From a virus, in the IMG/VR virus record IMGVR_UViG_3300030085_004566, positions 1 to 46,151 of that record: a DNA stretch of 46,151 nt, one strand, 5' to 3'. Made by a program: the position numbers and the translations under genes. A model generated the notes under the pieces. It worked only from the letters and a program-made list of their open reading frames with translations. It did no database searches and was not told the DNA's origin. Shown piece after piece: positions 1 through 7,004 of this stretch (positions within the stretch are counted from its first letter, which is position 1; each line of letters opens with the position of its first letter).

Positions 1-797
1 TGAAACAACTTACTGAAGAACAATTACTCGGTAATTGGAATAAGTTGTTGCAACTTGTAGAAGATACATTTGAGGGTGAACGAAAAGAGAAACTCTTGGA
101 AATGTACAAGTTCTTTGAAGATAGAATGATAGTTGCACCAGCTAGTGGTAAAGAAGAATATCACTATTGTTACGCAGGTGGTTATGTAAATCATGTTATT
201 CATGTGATTGAAACAGCTTTAGAAGTATCCAAGACCTATGAAAAGGTTGGTGGTCATAAGGATTGGACAGATGAAGAACTCATCTTTTCGGCTATGCATC
301 ACGACTTAGGTAAGGTCGGAGATTTACTTGGTGAGTACTACATTCCACAAGATAATGATTGGAGAAGAAAAACTCTCGGTGAGATATTCACACACAATAC
401 AGAAATAGATAATATGAGAGTAACGGATAGAGCTCTATTCCTACTACAACACTTTGGGGTAAAGGTCAATTTAAAAGAAACTCTTGCTATAAAGTGTTCT
501 GATGGGTTGTATGATGAAGCAAATACATACTATTTAAAAGTATTTGATGCCAGTCGTTCTCTAAAAAATCATCTACCATATATTATACATTGGGCTGACC
601 ACATGGCTACACAAGCTGAATTTGATGAATGGAAACGAGAAGATGAAGATAATAAAGAAGAAATGGAAAGTAGATTGGCTAACATCAAGAATATCAGTAT
701 TGGTAAGAAAGAAAAGAAACCTAAGAAACATAAGGACGAAGTTATGGAAAGTAAACATCAAGATTTATTCGATGAGTTATTTGGAGATAAATCATGA
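1..797 (+). CDS. HD-domain protein (putative metal-dependent phosphohydrolase), 5' end at window edge
   Basis: The reading frame is open from the first base. The window starts with TG followed by AAACAACTT in frame, so the real start is probably an ATG whose A lies just outside, giving about 265 residues; a TTG at 45 is an internal alternative. The protein has the HD signature: His in GGYVNHVIHV (about residue 65), the doublet HHD in MHHDLGKVGD (about 100-102), and a later HWADHMA segment that could supply the last metal ligand. HD proteins hydrolyse phosphate esters such as nucleotides or cyclic nucleotides; the substrate here cannot be told. The C-terminus is a highly charged Lys/Glu tail. 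The stop overlaps the next ATG (ATGA), so it is probably cotranslated with the genes leading to the sigma factor. Confidence 0.8.
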   Translation, partial: KQLTEEQLLGNWNKLLQLVEDTFEGERKEKLLEMYKFFEDRMIVAPASGKEEYHYCYAGGYVNHVIHVIETALEVSKTYEKVGGHKDWTDEELIFSAMHHDLGKVGDLLGEYYIPQDNDWRRKTLGEIFTHNTEIDNMRVTDRALFLLQHFGVKVNLKETLAIKCSDGLYDEANTYYLKVFDASRSLKNHLPYIIHWADHMATQAEFDEWKREDEDNKEEMESRLANIKNISIGKKEKKPKKHKDEVMESKHQDLFDELFGDKS

Positions 798-1054
798 TAA
801 TAGAAATAGTATTAGGAATTACTGTTCTTGTTGAAGGTTATGTTATTTGGAATCTGATGAGAAAGACAGAATTACTCGAAACTTGGGTAGAAGATTTCGG
901 TGATAAAATAGTACGAGTTCAACAAGAATTAAAAGATATAGATTCTACTGGTCATTTTGAAGCAGATGACGAGGTGGGTTCTATATTTGAATCAATTAAA
1001 GAAGTAGTTAATGAATTAAATGACCTAACAGAAGGAGAAGAGATTAGTGAGTAA
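794..1054 (+). CDS. Small membrane-anchored protein upstream of late sigma factor
   Basis: An 86-residue protein whose start overlaps the HD gene stop (ATGA) and whose end overlaps the following sigma-factor gene. Residues 1-20 form one hydrophobic segment (IIEIVLGITVLVEGYVIW), followed by an acidic helical region likely to be a short coiled coil. It looks like a type of small membrane-tethered helical protein rather than an enzyme. No family recognised; the function is unknown. Tight overlaps on both sides support it being a real gene. Confidence 0.7.
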   Translation: MIIEIVLGITVLVEGYVIWNLMRKTELLETWVEDFGDKIVRVQQELKDIDSTGHFEADDEVGSIFESIKEVVNELNDLTEGEEISE

Positions 1055-1781
1055 AGCTAAACAACCAGTAAAGAAAAAGAAGAAACCTAAAAATTATTAC
1101 TTTGACCAAGTGGTTGAGAACGCCATAATTCGTTACAATAATACAGATGATGCCAGATTAAAGAATATTATATATAACGACCATATAGCATTTGCATTTG
1201 ACAAACTTGCAGAAAATATAATTCACACTTTTAAGTTTTATTATTTCGATGTACCATCAGAACAAGTAAAACACGAAGTTGTTTCTTTTCTTGTGATGAA
1301 TATGCATAAGTTTAAGCATGGTAAAGGAAAGGCATTTTCATACTTTAGTATTGTTGCAAAAAACTATTTGATTCTACATAATAATAAGAATTATAAGAAT
1401 TATAAGATTCACGATAAAATGGATGTTCTTGATTATGGTAGAAATATTCGTGAAACACACGATTCAGAAGAAGTTGCTAATTTTAACAAAGAGTATGTAG
1501 ACCAGATGTTACATTATTGGGAAGAAAATCTTCCAAATATATTTAGACGACAGAAAGATATTCTTGTGGCAGATGCTGTATTAGAGATGTTTAGACGAAG
1601 AGAGAACATAGAGAACTTTAACAAGAAGGCACTATACATATTAATTCGTGAGATGACTGGTTCTAAGACACAACATATCACTCGTATTGTTAATGTTATG
1701 AAAAAGTTTAACGCCAATCTCATGAAAGAGTTTCAAGATACTGGCCAGTTAGATACAGCCAATACAGGTTCATTCTTGTAA
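1047..1781 (+). CDS. 55: Late transcription sigma factor, T4 gp55-like
   Basis: The start is GTG at 1047, chosen because GGAG at 1034-1037 sits 9 bases upstream; the gene overlaps the previous one by 8 bases. The 244-residue protein begins with a Lys-rich tail, then a helical core containing MHKFKHGKGKAFSYFSIVAK followed by NYLILHNNKNYK, the pattern I associate with sigma-region-2-like segments of gp55 proteins in marine T4-type phages. gp55 binds host RNA polymerase core and, with the sliding clamp and gp33, directs transcription from late promoters. It is longer than T4 gp55 (185 residues); the extra length is at both ends. The likely target is the TATATTTAT-type element found before many units in this window. 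A terminator follows at 1855. Confidence 0.72.
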   Translation: MSKAKQPVKKKKKPKNYYFDQVVENAIIRYNNTDDARLKNIIYNDHIAFAFDKLAENIIHTFKFYYFDVPSEQVKHEVVSFLVMNMHKFKHGKGKAFSYFSIVAKNYLILHNNKNYKNYKIHDKMDVLDYGRNIRETHDSEEVANFNKEYVDQMLHYWEENLPNIFRRQKDILVADAVLEMFRRRENIENFNKKALYILIREMTGSKTQHITRIVNVMKKFNANLMKEFQDTGQLDTANTGSFL

Positions 1782-1854
1782 CAAAAGAATACATATGTAT
1801 CATTTTGTTATTACATAATGTTACACTTTTAAAAAACTTCTAAAAAAATAAAAG

Positions 1855-1877
1855 ACTACTCATTTGAGTAGTTTTTT
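1855..1877 (+). terminator. Rho-independent terminator after late sigma gene
   Basis: ACTACTC and GAGTAGT form a 7-bp stem around a 4-base loop (ATTT), followed directly by TTTTTT. It lies about 75 bases beyond the sigma-factor stop and separates that operon from the pilin-like genes. Confidence 0.8.
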
Positions 1878-2029
1878 ATTGCCCCCCATAACTTCACAAA
1901 TATAGACACTTAAATTTTTTTTTATTTTTTTTCTCAAAATAGGGTAGTTTGGTATAGTTCTTGTACCATATATAGTAGAAACAAGTTATTAGAATTTGTT
2001 TACAATAATGAAAATGAAGGAGAACTGAG

Positions 2030-2698
2030 ATGTTCGAAACTATAAAAAAACTCGTAAAATCTTTTATGAGAAAAATAAAGAGTAACAAAGGTAATTCACT
2101 AGCTGAATTCGCAGTTACTACCGCAATGATGGCTACATTAGCTACAACAGCCGCTCCAAAATTTGGTGCAGTTGGTGCAGGAGCTAAAGAAAAGAAAACG
2201 ATGGCTAACATCGATAAGATTCTTACAGTAGCTAACAACTATTATAACCAAACCCTATCTGAAGAAGGAAAAGGTCGTTTTCCAGGACAAGAGAAATATG
2301 ATGTCGCCGTTGGTGGTGTCGATTTATCCGAAGGAGCTTCTACTGATGAAACACTTGAAGCTTATGTTGAAACCGTTCTTGACCAAAAAGTATCTTATAC
2401 AGATGACTTGAGTGAATTCGTATATGTGTTCTCACCAGCAGTAGATGATGATGACGCTTTACAAAACGATTGGATGAGTCTTGAAACATCAGTATCATTT
2501 GATGGTAACTCTGAAGTTGGAGCACTTGACTTCAAAAAAGACTTTGGTAACAATGGTTTAACTTCACCATTTCAGGATGGTTCATACGCTTACCTAATTA
2601 TACCAGGAAGTGGTAGTGGTACATCTGCACAAGCACCTGTTCTTGTCGTAATAGATACTGAGAATCCATCTAAACTTCATAAAACTTTAGTACCTTAA
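2030..2698 (+). CDS. Type IV pilin-like protein with prepilin-type signal (first of two)
   Basis: The 222-residue protein has a long basic leader ending KSNKG, then NSLAEFAVTTAMMATLATTA. This matches a class III (prepilin) signal: Gly at -1 (residue 21), Glu at +5 (residue 26), and a hydrophobic helix of about 20 residues; +1 is Asn instead of the usual Phe/Met. The 201-residue mature part is acidic with a GSGSG loop and no clear Cys pair. A strong SD (AAGGAG) precedes ATG 2030. Processing would require a host prepilin peptidase; none is encoded here. It may assemble with, or interfere with, a host type IV pilus or type II secretion pseudopilus. A different N-terminal transmembrane anchor is the alternative reading. 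Confidence 0.65.
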   Translation: MFETIKKLVKSFMRKIKSNKGNSLAEFAVTTAMMATLATTAAPKFGAVGAGAKEKKTMANIDKILTVANNYYNQTLSEEGKGRFPGQEKYDVAVGGVDLSEGASTDETLEAYVETVLDQKVSYTDDLSEFVYVFSPAVDDDDALQNDWMSLETSVSFDGNSEVGALDFKKDFGNNGLTSPFQDGSYAYLIIPGSGSGTSAQAPVLVVIDTENPSKLHKTLVP

Positions 2699-2725
2699 TA
2701 CACAACAAAACCGAAAGGAAAAACA

Positions 2726-3166
2726 ATGAAGAACATATTAAAGAATACAAGTAAAGGTTTCACATTGATTGAATTAGTAATGGTTACAATCATATTGGGA
2801 ATCTTAGCAGCTGTAGCAATTCCAAGATATCAACAAACGGTTGATAACGCAGAAGCAACTGCAGAGAAAGCATTTGTAGATATGGTATGGGCAGGAGTAG
2901 AACAAGAAGCTTCTGAAAGACTAACTGATACTGGACTTGAGGCATGGCCATATAATCCATTAACAACTATCGGAAGAAGTCGTAACATATCAGTTACACT
3001 ATTCGAAGGAGTACCAGATGAAGATAATGAATGGCAGTTTAGTGTAGATGCAGCTGGTACACCAGCAATCTTTCATCATAGAAGAAATGACGAAATCTAC
3101 TACTACAAATACGATTCATTGACATTTGAGTTAGACGAAGAACCTACACTTTACACAAACGAATAA
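2726..3166 (+). CDS. Type IV pilin / pseudopilin-like protein (second of two)
   Basis: A textbook prepilin N-terminus: a short basic leader ending KNTSKG, then FTLIELVMVTIILGILAAVA and IPRY. The cleavage site is Gly11/Phe12 and Glu16 is the conserved +5 glutamate needed for filament assembly. The mature protein would be 135 residues, short like a minor pilin or pseudopilin such as GspG/GspH, but without a clear calcium-site signature. It follows the first pilin-like gene by 27 bases with SD AAAGG before ATG 2726, so the two are probably cotranscribed. Finding a canonical prepilin in a T4-type virion/late region is unusual; it might decorate or block host pili. Confidence 0.85.
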   Translation: MKNILKNTSKGFTLIELVMVTIILGILAAVAIPRYQQTVDNAEATAEKAFVDMVWAGVEQEASERLTDTGLEAWPYNPLTTIGRSRNISVTLFEGVPDEDNEWQFSVDAAGTPAIFHHRRNDEIYYYKYDSLTFELDEEPTLYTNE

Positions 3167-3171
3167 TTAAT

Positions 3172-3195
3172 GGGGGATTTGAAAATCATTTCCCC
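3172..3195 (+). terminator. Weak terminator-like hairpin after pilin-like genes
   Basis: GGGGGA and TTCCCC can form a 6-bp stem (one G-U pair) with a 12-base loop, followed by TATTTATT rather than a pure T-run. It may attenuate readthrough from the pilin-like genes. The structure is weak. Confidence 0.35.
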
Positions 3196-3205
3196 TATTT
3201 ATTAT
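3196..3205 (+). promoter_or_regulatory. Possible late-promoter element before 3217 gene
   Basis: TATTTATTAT lies 12 bases before the ATG at 3217 and partly matches the recurrent TATATTTAT(A/T) element seen elsewhere. It lacks the leading TA of the fuller copies. Confidence 0.25.
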
Positions 3206-3216
3206 AAAGAGGTATT

Positions 3217-3660
3217 ATGAGATTTAAACTCACAAATGATATTTTAGAAATTATCTTATTTGGATCGATAATGATTACTTTAGGGTTCGTCTTTTTTCAA
3301 AGTAACGAGCCCATTAAAGTGCAAAGTGAACCATCGATTCAAGACTTTAACGAGTATCCATTACAGGCATGGCAAACCTTAGATAGAAAAGGTGGAGAGT
3401 GTGTAAAGGTTCGTTATCGTGTAGAGAAAAATCAAACTCGTCTATACATGATAAATGCTAATGGGAAGAAAGTTCACACACAACCGATATCTTTAAGTCC
3501 ACACAAAGATGGTAGAGATAGAGTAGAAACATATGTTTGGAAACTCTATCGAACCGAGTGGACGGATAAGATACCACCTGGTGAATACTTGATTATAGTT
3601 GGAACAGATTACGATAAATCAGCATCAAGAAATCTTACTCTTGAAATAGATATAATGTAA
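3217..3660 (+). CDS. Membrane-anchored protein with possible Ig-like domain
   Basis: A 147-residue protein with one N-terminal hydrophobic helix (about residues 9-27, LEIILFGSIMITLGFVFF) and a soluble, presumably periplasmic, remainder. The C-terminal half runs KKVHTQPISLS ... IPPGEYLIIVGTDYDKSASR and looks like the final strands of a beta-sandwich of the FlgD-Ig / secretion-tail type, in which a PxGxY turn precedes an edge strand. That is a pattern impression, not a firm family match. SD GAGG precedes the start. Its stop (TAA) overlaps the ATG of the next microprotein. It lies in the cassette with the pilin-like genes, so an envelope role is likely. Confidence 0.6.
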   Translation: MRFKLTNDILEIILFGSIMITLGFVFFQSNEPIKVQSEPSIQDFNEYPLQAWQTLDRKGGECVKVRYRVEKNQTRLYMINANGKKVHTQPISLSPHKDGRDRVETYVWKLYRTEWTDKIPPGEYLIIVGTDYDKSASRNLTLEIDIM

Positions 3661-3779
3661 TGTGGATGCCACTTGTTATAATAACATTAGGTGTTTGTCT
3701 TATATGGGAATTGGACGAAAGACAAACAATAAAGAAATACAAAAAGAAAAAGAAAATTGAACAACGAGAGAAAAAATGA
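3660..3779 (+). CDS. 39-residue single-pass basic membrane microprotein
   Basis: ATG at 3660 overlaps the previous stop (TAATG), and the TGA at 3777-3779 overlaps the next ATG (ATGA), so it is linked to both neighbours by translational coupling. The peptide has a hydrophobic segment (PLVIITLGVCLIWEL) then a strongly basic tail rich in Lys (KKYKKKKKIEQREKK), i.e. a single membrane helix with a positively charged cytoplasmic end. Such small proteins in phages include spanin- or holin-associated components and membrane-modulating peptides, but no specific family is recognised. Confidence 0.6.
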   Translation: MWMPLVIITLGVCLIWELDERQTIKKYKKKKKIEQREKK

Positions 3780-4372
3780 GATACTTACCTTTATTATTAG
3801 CAAGTGTTATATATTCACAAGATATTCAAAGAACCTCTGAGTTCAAACGAGATGTTGCGTATGGACAAGATTGTGATGATACAGAATACAGAGATTATAA
3901 GGGTTCACCTGCTTGGAAAGGTTATGGTGGGTGGTTATCTGAATGTGATTCAATCCGTTCTGTAAATTTAGATAGAGAGTTTGCTGAAAGGGCTAAAATA
4001 AGAAAGAGAGAAAAGGCAATTCAAGATAGTATTGATATGGTAGAAATAGAATCTATGGATTTAGATTTAGATGCTATGTGGGAAAATACGGTATGGGAAG
4101 AAATACAAGATATCGGAGAAGAAATAGTTTACGAAACAGAACAGATAACGGCAGTTGCTGGTGTTCGTGGTGCTGAGGCAGAAGATGAAGCACTTGACCA
4201 TTTATATTACAGAAGAAGTATGAAAGGTTTAGCTCTAATAGATTTACAAAAAGCTTATGGTAAATTGATAAACACAAAAGATAAACTAATTGAAAAAAAT
4301 CCTAATCATCCTAAACTTGAAAAGATAAATAATCTAATTATTCAATTAGAAAATAAAATGAAAAAAGTGTAA
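3776..4372 (+). CDS. Secreted helical protein of unknown function
   Basis: 198 residues with a Sec-type signal peptide (MRYLPLLLASVIYSQ; likely cleavage after Ser14). The mature protein has two cysteines early on (in GQDCDD and LSECDS), a charged middle rich in Glu/Asp, and a C-terminal heptad-like helical region (KAYGKLINTKDKLIEKNPNH onward) likely to form a coiled coil. It is therefore predicted periplasmic. No family recognised. The start overlaps the microprotein stop, so its translation is probably coupled. It could be a periplasmic partner of the membrane microprotein, for example a spanin-like pair, but the lipobox expected of an outer-membrane spanin is absent. Confidence 0.6.
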   Translation: MRYLPLLLASVIYSQDIQRTSEFKRDVAYGQDCDDTEYRDYKGSPAWKGYGGWLSECDSIRSVNLDREFAERAKIRKREKAIQDSIDMVEIESMDLDLDAMWENTVWEEIQDIGEEIVYETEQITAVAGVRGAEAEDEALDHLYYRRSMKGLALIDLQKAYGKLINTKDKLIEKNPNHPKLEKINNLIIQLENKMKKV

Positions 4373-4430
4373 TTCTAACAAAAAACTAACAAAAAAGTCG
4401 TGTTATTTCTAATAATTTAAGATATTTAGT

Positions 4431-4455
4431 ATTGAAAGGTGATGACACTTTCAAT
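4431..4455 (+). promoter_or_regulatory. Perfect 8-bp hairpin in leader of TonB-domain gene
   Basis: ATTGAAAG and CTTTCAAT form a perfect 8-bp stem around a 9-base loop (GTGATGACA), about 30 bases before ATG 4487. No T-run follows, so it is not a standard terminator; it could be an RNA stability or regulatory element, or an operator. A degenerate promoter-like GATATTTAGT lies just upstream (4421-4430). Confidence 0.4.
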
Positions 4456-4486
4456 CAAACTTATCATTTAACTTAGGAGAATACAC

Positions 4487-4813
4487 ATGAAGCGACTAAT
4501 GTGTTTGTTACTAATGGGCATGGTTTCTGCCCAAACAATAACACAATCATACCCGAAACCAAAAGAACCATTCGTTCTAACATACCACGACATTAGAGAA
4601 GATATACTTGAAAAAACGCCACACGGAAAAATTATAGTAGATTTTTATATTAATGAGAAGGGGGAAGTAGAGGATCCAGTTATCATGGATACTTTTAATA
4701 TATCTCTCAATGATGTGGTGTTGGATAAAATAAAACAATCGTCTTACTATCCAGCAACTCAGAACGGAAGGCCAGTCAGGATAAAATATACATTACCAAT
4801 ATTATTTAAATAA
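4487..4813 (+). CDS. Secreted stand-alone TonB C-terminal domain protein
   Basis: 108 residues. A signal peptide (MKRLMCLLLMGMVSAQ, cleavage likely after Ala15) is followed by a short Pro/Lys linker and a domain matching TonB_C: GKIIVDFYINEKGEVEDPVI, then a helix with LDKIKQSSYYPATQNGRPVR and a last strand IKYTLPILF. In TonB this domain sits in the periplasm and binds the TonB box of outer-membrane receptors. Here the N-terminal membrane anchor that couples TonB to ExbB/ExbD is replaced by a cleavable signal, so the protein would be a soluble periplasmic domain unable to transduce energy itself. A plausible role is competing for TonB-dependent receptors, for example to block superinfection; that is inference. 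SD AGGAG is present. Confidence 0.82.
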   Translation: MKRLMCLLLMGMVSAQTITQSYPKPKEPFVLTYHDIREDILEKTPHGKIIVDFYINEKGEVEDPVIMDTFNISLNDVVLDKIKQSSYYPATQNGRPVRIKYTLPILFK

Positions 4814-4823
4814 CGGAGGCACA

Positions 4824-4910
4824 ATGGATATCACATTGACATTCGGATTAATAGTATCATTCTTTATTATAGGATTAACATTTGTTCTATATTGGGATGA
4901 TATAAAATAA
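4824..4910 (+). CDS. 28-residue single-pass membrane microprotein
   Basis: A strong SD (CGGAGG) sits 7 bases before ATG 4824. The peptide is almost entirely one hydrophobic helix (TFGLIVSFFIIGLTFVLYW) with a short acidic start and a DDIK end. It follows the TonB-domain gene by 10 bases and is the last gene before the terminator at 4921. The strong ribosome site and a clean TM helix support a real gene; function unknown. Confidence 0.6.
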   Translation: MDITLTFGLIVSFFIIGLTFVLYWDDIK

Positions 4911-4920
4911 GCCAAAAAAA

Positions 4921-4945
4921 AGGGGAACAATAGTTCCCCTTTTTC
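4921..4945. terminator. Bidirectional terminator between convergent units
   Basis: AGGGGAAC and GTTCCCCT form a perfect 8-bp stem with loop AATA. TTTT follows on the plus strand and an A-run (CCAAAAAAAA) precedes it, giving a T-run on the minus strand. It therefore fits as the shared terminator of the plus-strand envelope cassette and the minus-strand gene at 4961-5182. Confidence 0.85.
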
Positions 4946-4960
4946 ATTATCCGATAATAG

Positions 4961-5182
4961 CTATTTACGGAATAAACCCACCAACACCAACAACGCGACT
5001 AATCCAGCGAAACCGGATTCGCCGAATTTATTAATGATTGATGTGAGGTTACCAATAACATTTACACCAAAGACTCCACTTCCGAACAATACTTCACCAA
5101 CGGCTCCTATTGCTACAAAAGATACGAGTAGGTGAACTAAATCGTCCAACCAATCTTTGACTAATGTGATGACTTCCTTCAT
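4961..5182 (-). CDS. Small membrane protein on minus strand
   Basis: The start at 5182 (MKEVITLVKDWLDDLV) is preferred to the in-frame ATG at 5218 because GGGAGA lies just upstream of the former and no SD precedes the latter; this gives 73 residues. There is an amphipathic N-terminal helix, then hydrophobic stretches LVHLLVSFVAIGAVGEVLF and FAGLVALLVLVGLF, ending FRK. Two membrane helices with Gly-rich connection resemble small holin-like or pore-associated phage proteins, but no family is recognised. It is one of only two minus-strand genes seen and has its own TATATTTATT element (minus strand, 5270-5279). Confidence 0.65.
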   Translation of the reverse strand: MKEVITLVKDWLDDLVHLLVSFVAIGAVGEVLFGSGVFGVNVIGNLTSIINKFGESGFAGLVALLVLVGLFRK

Positions 5183-5269
5183 TATGTTATCTCCCGTTTG
5201 TTTCTTATCATTTAACAAAAAAGGGATTTTTAACTTCCGTTTTCTGTTGTCGAAATATCTTTCGACATA

Positions 5270-5279
5270 AATAAATATA
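5270..5279 (-). promoter_or_regulatory. Late-promoter-like element for minus-strand gene 4961-5182
   Basis: Reading the minus strand, the sequence is TATATTTATT, identical in form to the plus-strand elements before other units. It lies about 90 bases upstream of the preferred start at 5182. Its occurrence in the orientation of a divergent gene supports a directional promoter function. Confidence 0.5.
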
Positions 5280-5333
5280 GTATATACATTTTTTCCTTTT
5301 GCAATATATATGCACCAATTTTTTGTTTAGTTA

Positions 5334-5343
5334 ATATTTATTT
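5334..5343 (+). promoter_or_regulatory. Late-promoter-like element for baseplate operon
   Basis: AATATTTATT lies 47 bases before ATG 5391, in the divergent intergenic region 5183-5390, which otherwise holds only AT-rich sequence. Confidence 0.45.
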
Positions 5344-5390
5344 ATGAGTTATAACATCTATTTTTAATCATAATATACAAGGAAATCAAG

Positions 5391-5783
5391 ATGAGTCAAG
5401 ATTACGAATTATTCGAAGGTAAATCACTATCATCACTTTTTGAAGATATTTATAATAATTCTAAGCATAATAAACATCAACTTGAAGTATTGGTAAAAGA
5501 AGTTACGAGTTTTATCAAGGATGGTGATATGGCCATTCAGTTAATACCCATGATAAAAGAATACTTAGAAATCAATGTCAAGAATGATGAACAACTTGTT
5601 AAGTTGGCAACCGTTGTACAACGATTGATTGCAGCAGAATCAAAAGGTGGTAGTGAATCTGAGTTCGGTTTATCTGAAAAAGAAAAGACTCAATTACTCA
5701 CAAGTATAGATGATGTAGTTGTGGACTTACAAAAAAAATCAGATAGTCTTACAGAAGATATAAAATCAGTTAAGGAAAATTAA
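5391..5783 (+). CDS. Helical protein, first gene of baseplate operon
   Basis: A 130-residue, all-helical, acidic protein with an SD (AAGGAAA) and a start overlapping nothing upstream; its stop overlaps the gp5-like gene start (TAATG). It has no signal peptide or membrane segment. Its position just before the central spike gene suggests a baseplate assembly or structural factor, perhaps a chaperone for the spike. No family recognised. Confidence 0.6.
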   Translation: MSQDYELFEGKSLSSLFEDIYNNSKHNKHQLEVLVKEVTSFIKDGDMAIQLIPMIKEYLEINVKNDEQLVKLATVVQRLIAAESKGGSESEFGLSEKEKTQLLTSIDDVVVDLQKKSDSLTEDIKSVKEN

Positions 5784-7000
5784 TGGCCTATAAAATCGAT
5801 AACGAAGATGAACTTATCGTTGTTGGAGATGGACCTGTAACAGAAAATGAAGTTAGGAAAATCTTCAAGCAAACAAATACGCCTGAGTTCTATGAATTAG
5901 AGGCTGCCGAAGTAATTGAATGCCTACTTGATGATTCAGATTTACCACTAATTCCAAACTCAAGTCCACCCACAAGAGATTACTCTACTTATGGTCATGT
6001 AAGATGTAGGATGGTTGTCAGTAACAAAGGTTCGCAAGATATTATACAAGCGGCACCACTTGATGCCGATATTAAAACATATCCTTATCCAGGTGAATAT
6101 GTAATTGTTGCAAAATATCTTGGTGAATTTTTTTATACTCAAAAAATAAATTTAAAAAATAGAACAGATTCTAATAAATTAAGTGGGTTAAGTAAAGTAC
6201 AACATGCTTTCCAAATAGAATCTTATAAAAAAAATCTACCACGAATTGAAAATAGTAAAATACGAATGTTAGATGCAGAAGAAGGTGATATTTCACTTGA
6301 GGGGAGATTTGGAAATACTATCAGATTAGGTAGTAATGTAAAAAGTACAATAACAGATGATGGTGGGGTAGATGATACTACGGGTAAGGCAAATTCACCC
6401 AATGTAATAATAAGAGCAGGTCAAGGTGTAGATGAACAGATACACCTAAAGCCAGTTAAAGAAGATATTAATTTAGATGGTAGTTCTTTGTGGATGACGA
6501 CAGACCAAACTGTTGATTTTAGTTCACATTATAAAAGTAAAGTTGGTGATTTAGATCCTAAAGTATTTGAAGGTAAACAAATCTTAATAAATTCTGATAG
6601 GATAGTTTTTAATTCCAGACAAGACTCATATTTATATTCGTCACGAGATATAAATTTAGTTAGTAAGAATCGGATTGTATTGGAAGGACATGAAAAAGTT
6701 TTTCTTGGTAATGCACCAAAACAAGGAGAGGATGTTGGATGGACTAGCTTTAAGAATCCATCAATTCAACCTGTACTGAAAGGTGACCAAACAATGGATA
6801 TTATCAAATCATTAATTGGATATTTAGAACAATTTGCTGGAGATTTATCACCAGCCAAAGGTGGTGGTAATTGGGGGATGGTAGTTCCGTTGACAGATGT
6901 AATAACATCTTGTCTTAATTTAAAAGGAAGTCTTTCAGAATTAAAAACTCGATTAGATGAACCAAAAAGTGATGTGGTATATGTTGGAGATAAGAGGTAA
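5783..7000 (+). CDS. 5: Baseplate central spike / hub protein, T4 gp5-like
   Basis: 405 residues. The first ~130 residues contain an OB-fold-like region (GHVRCRMVVSN ... YPYPGEYVIVAKYLG), and EGRFGNTIRLGSN near residue 175 is the typical start of the gp5/VgrG-type beta-helix region. The C-terminal half has alternating short strands (e.g. KQILINSDRIVFNSRQDSYL) consistent with a trimeric beta-prism needle. No lysozyme domain like that of T4 gp5 is visible. The protein would sit at the tail tip and pierce the outer membrane. It is coupled to the preceding gene and followed after 4 bases by the next. Confidence 0.8.
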   Translation: MAYKIDNEDELIVVGDGPVTENEVRKIFKQTNTPEFYELEAAEVIECLLDDSDLPLIPNSSPPTRDYSTYGHVRCRMVVSNKGSQDIIQAAPLDADIKTYPYPGEYVIVAKYLGEFFYTQKINLKNRTDSNKLSGLSKVQHAFQIESYKKNLPRIENSKIRMLDAEEGDISLEGRFGNTIRLGSNVKSTITDDGGVDDTTGKANSPNVIIRAGQGVDEQIHLKPVKEDINLDGSSLWMTTDQTVDFSSHYKSKVGDLDPKVFEGKQILINSDRIVFNSRQDSYLYSSRDINLVSKNRIVLEGHEKVFLGNAPKQGEDVGWTSFKNPSIQPVLKGDQTMDIIKSLIGYLEQFAGDLSPAKGGGNWGMVVPLTDVITSCLNLKGSLSELKTRLDEPKSDVVYVGDKR

Positions 7001-7004
7001 TTAG

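Noticed and set aside
573-761. Minus-strand ORF of 62 residues opposite the HD gene
   Set aside because: Antisense shadow of the Lys/Glu-rich C-terminus; Phe-rich composition and no SD.
1782-2029. Possible host-like promoter before pilin-like genes (TTGTACC ... TATATAG)
   Set aside because: AT-rich sequence with partial matches only; no convincing -35/-10 pair at correct spacing.
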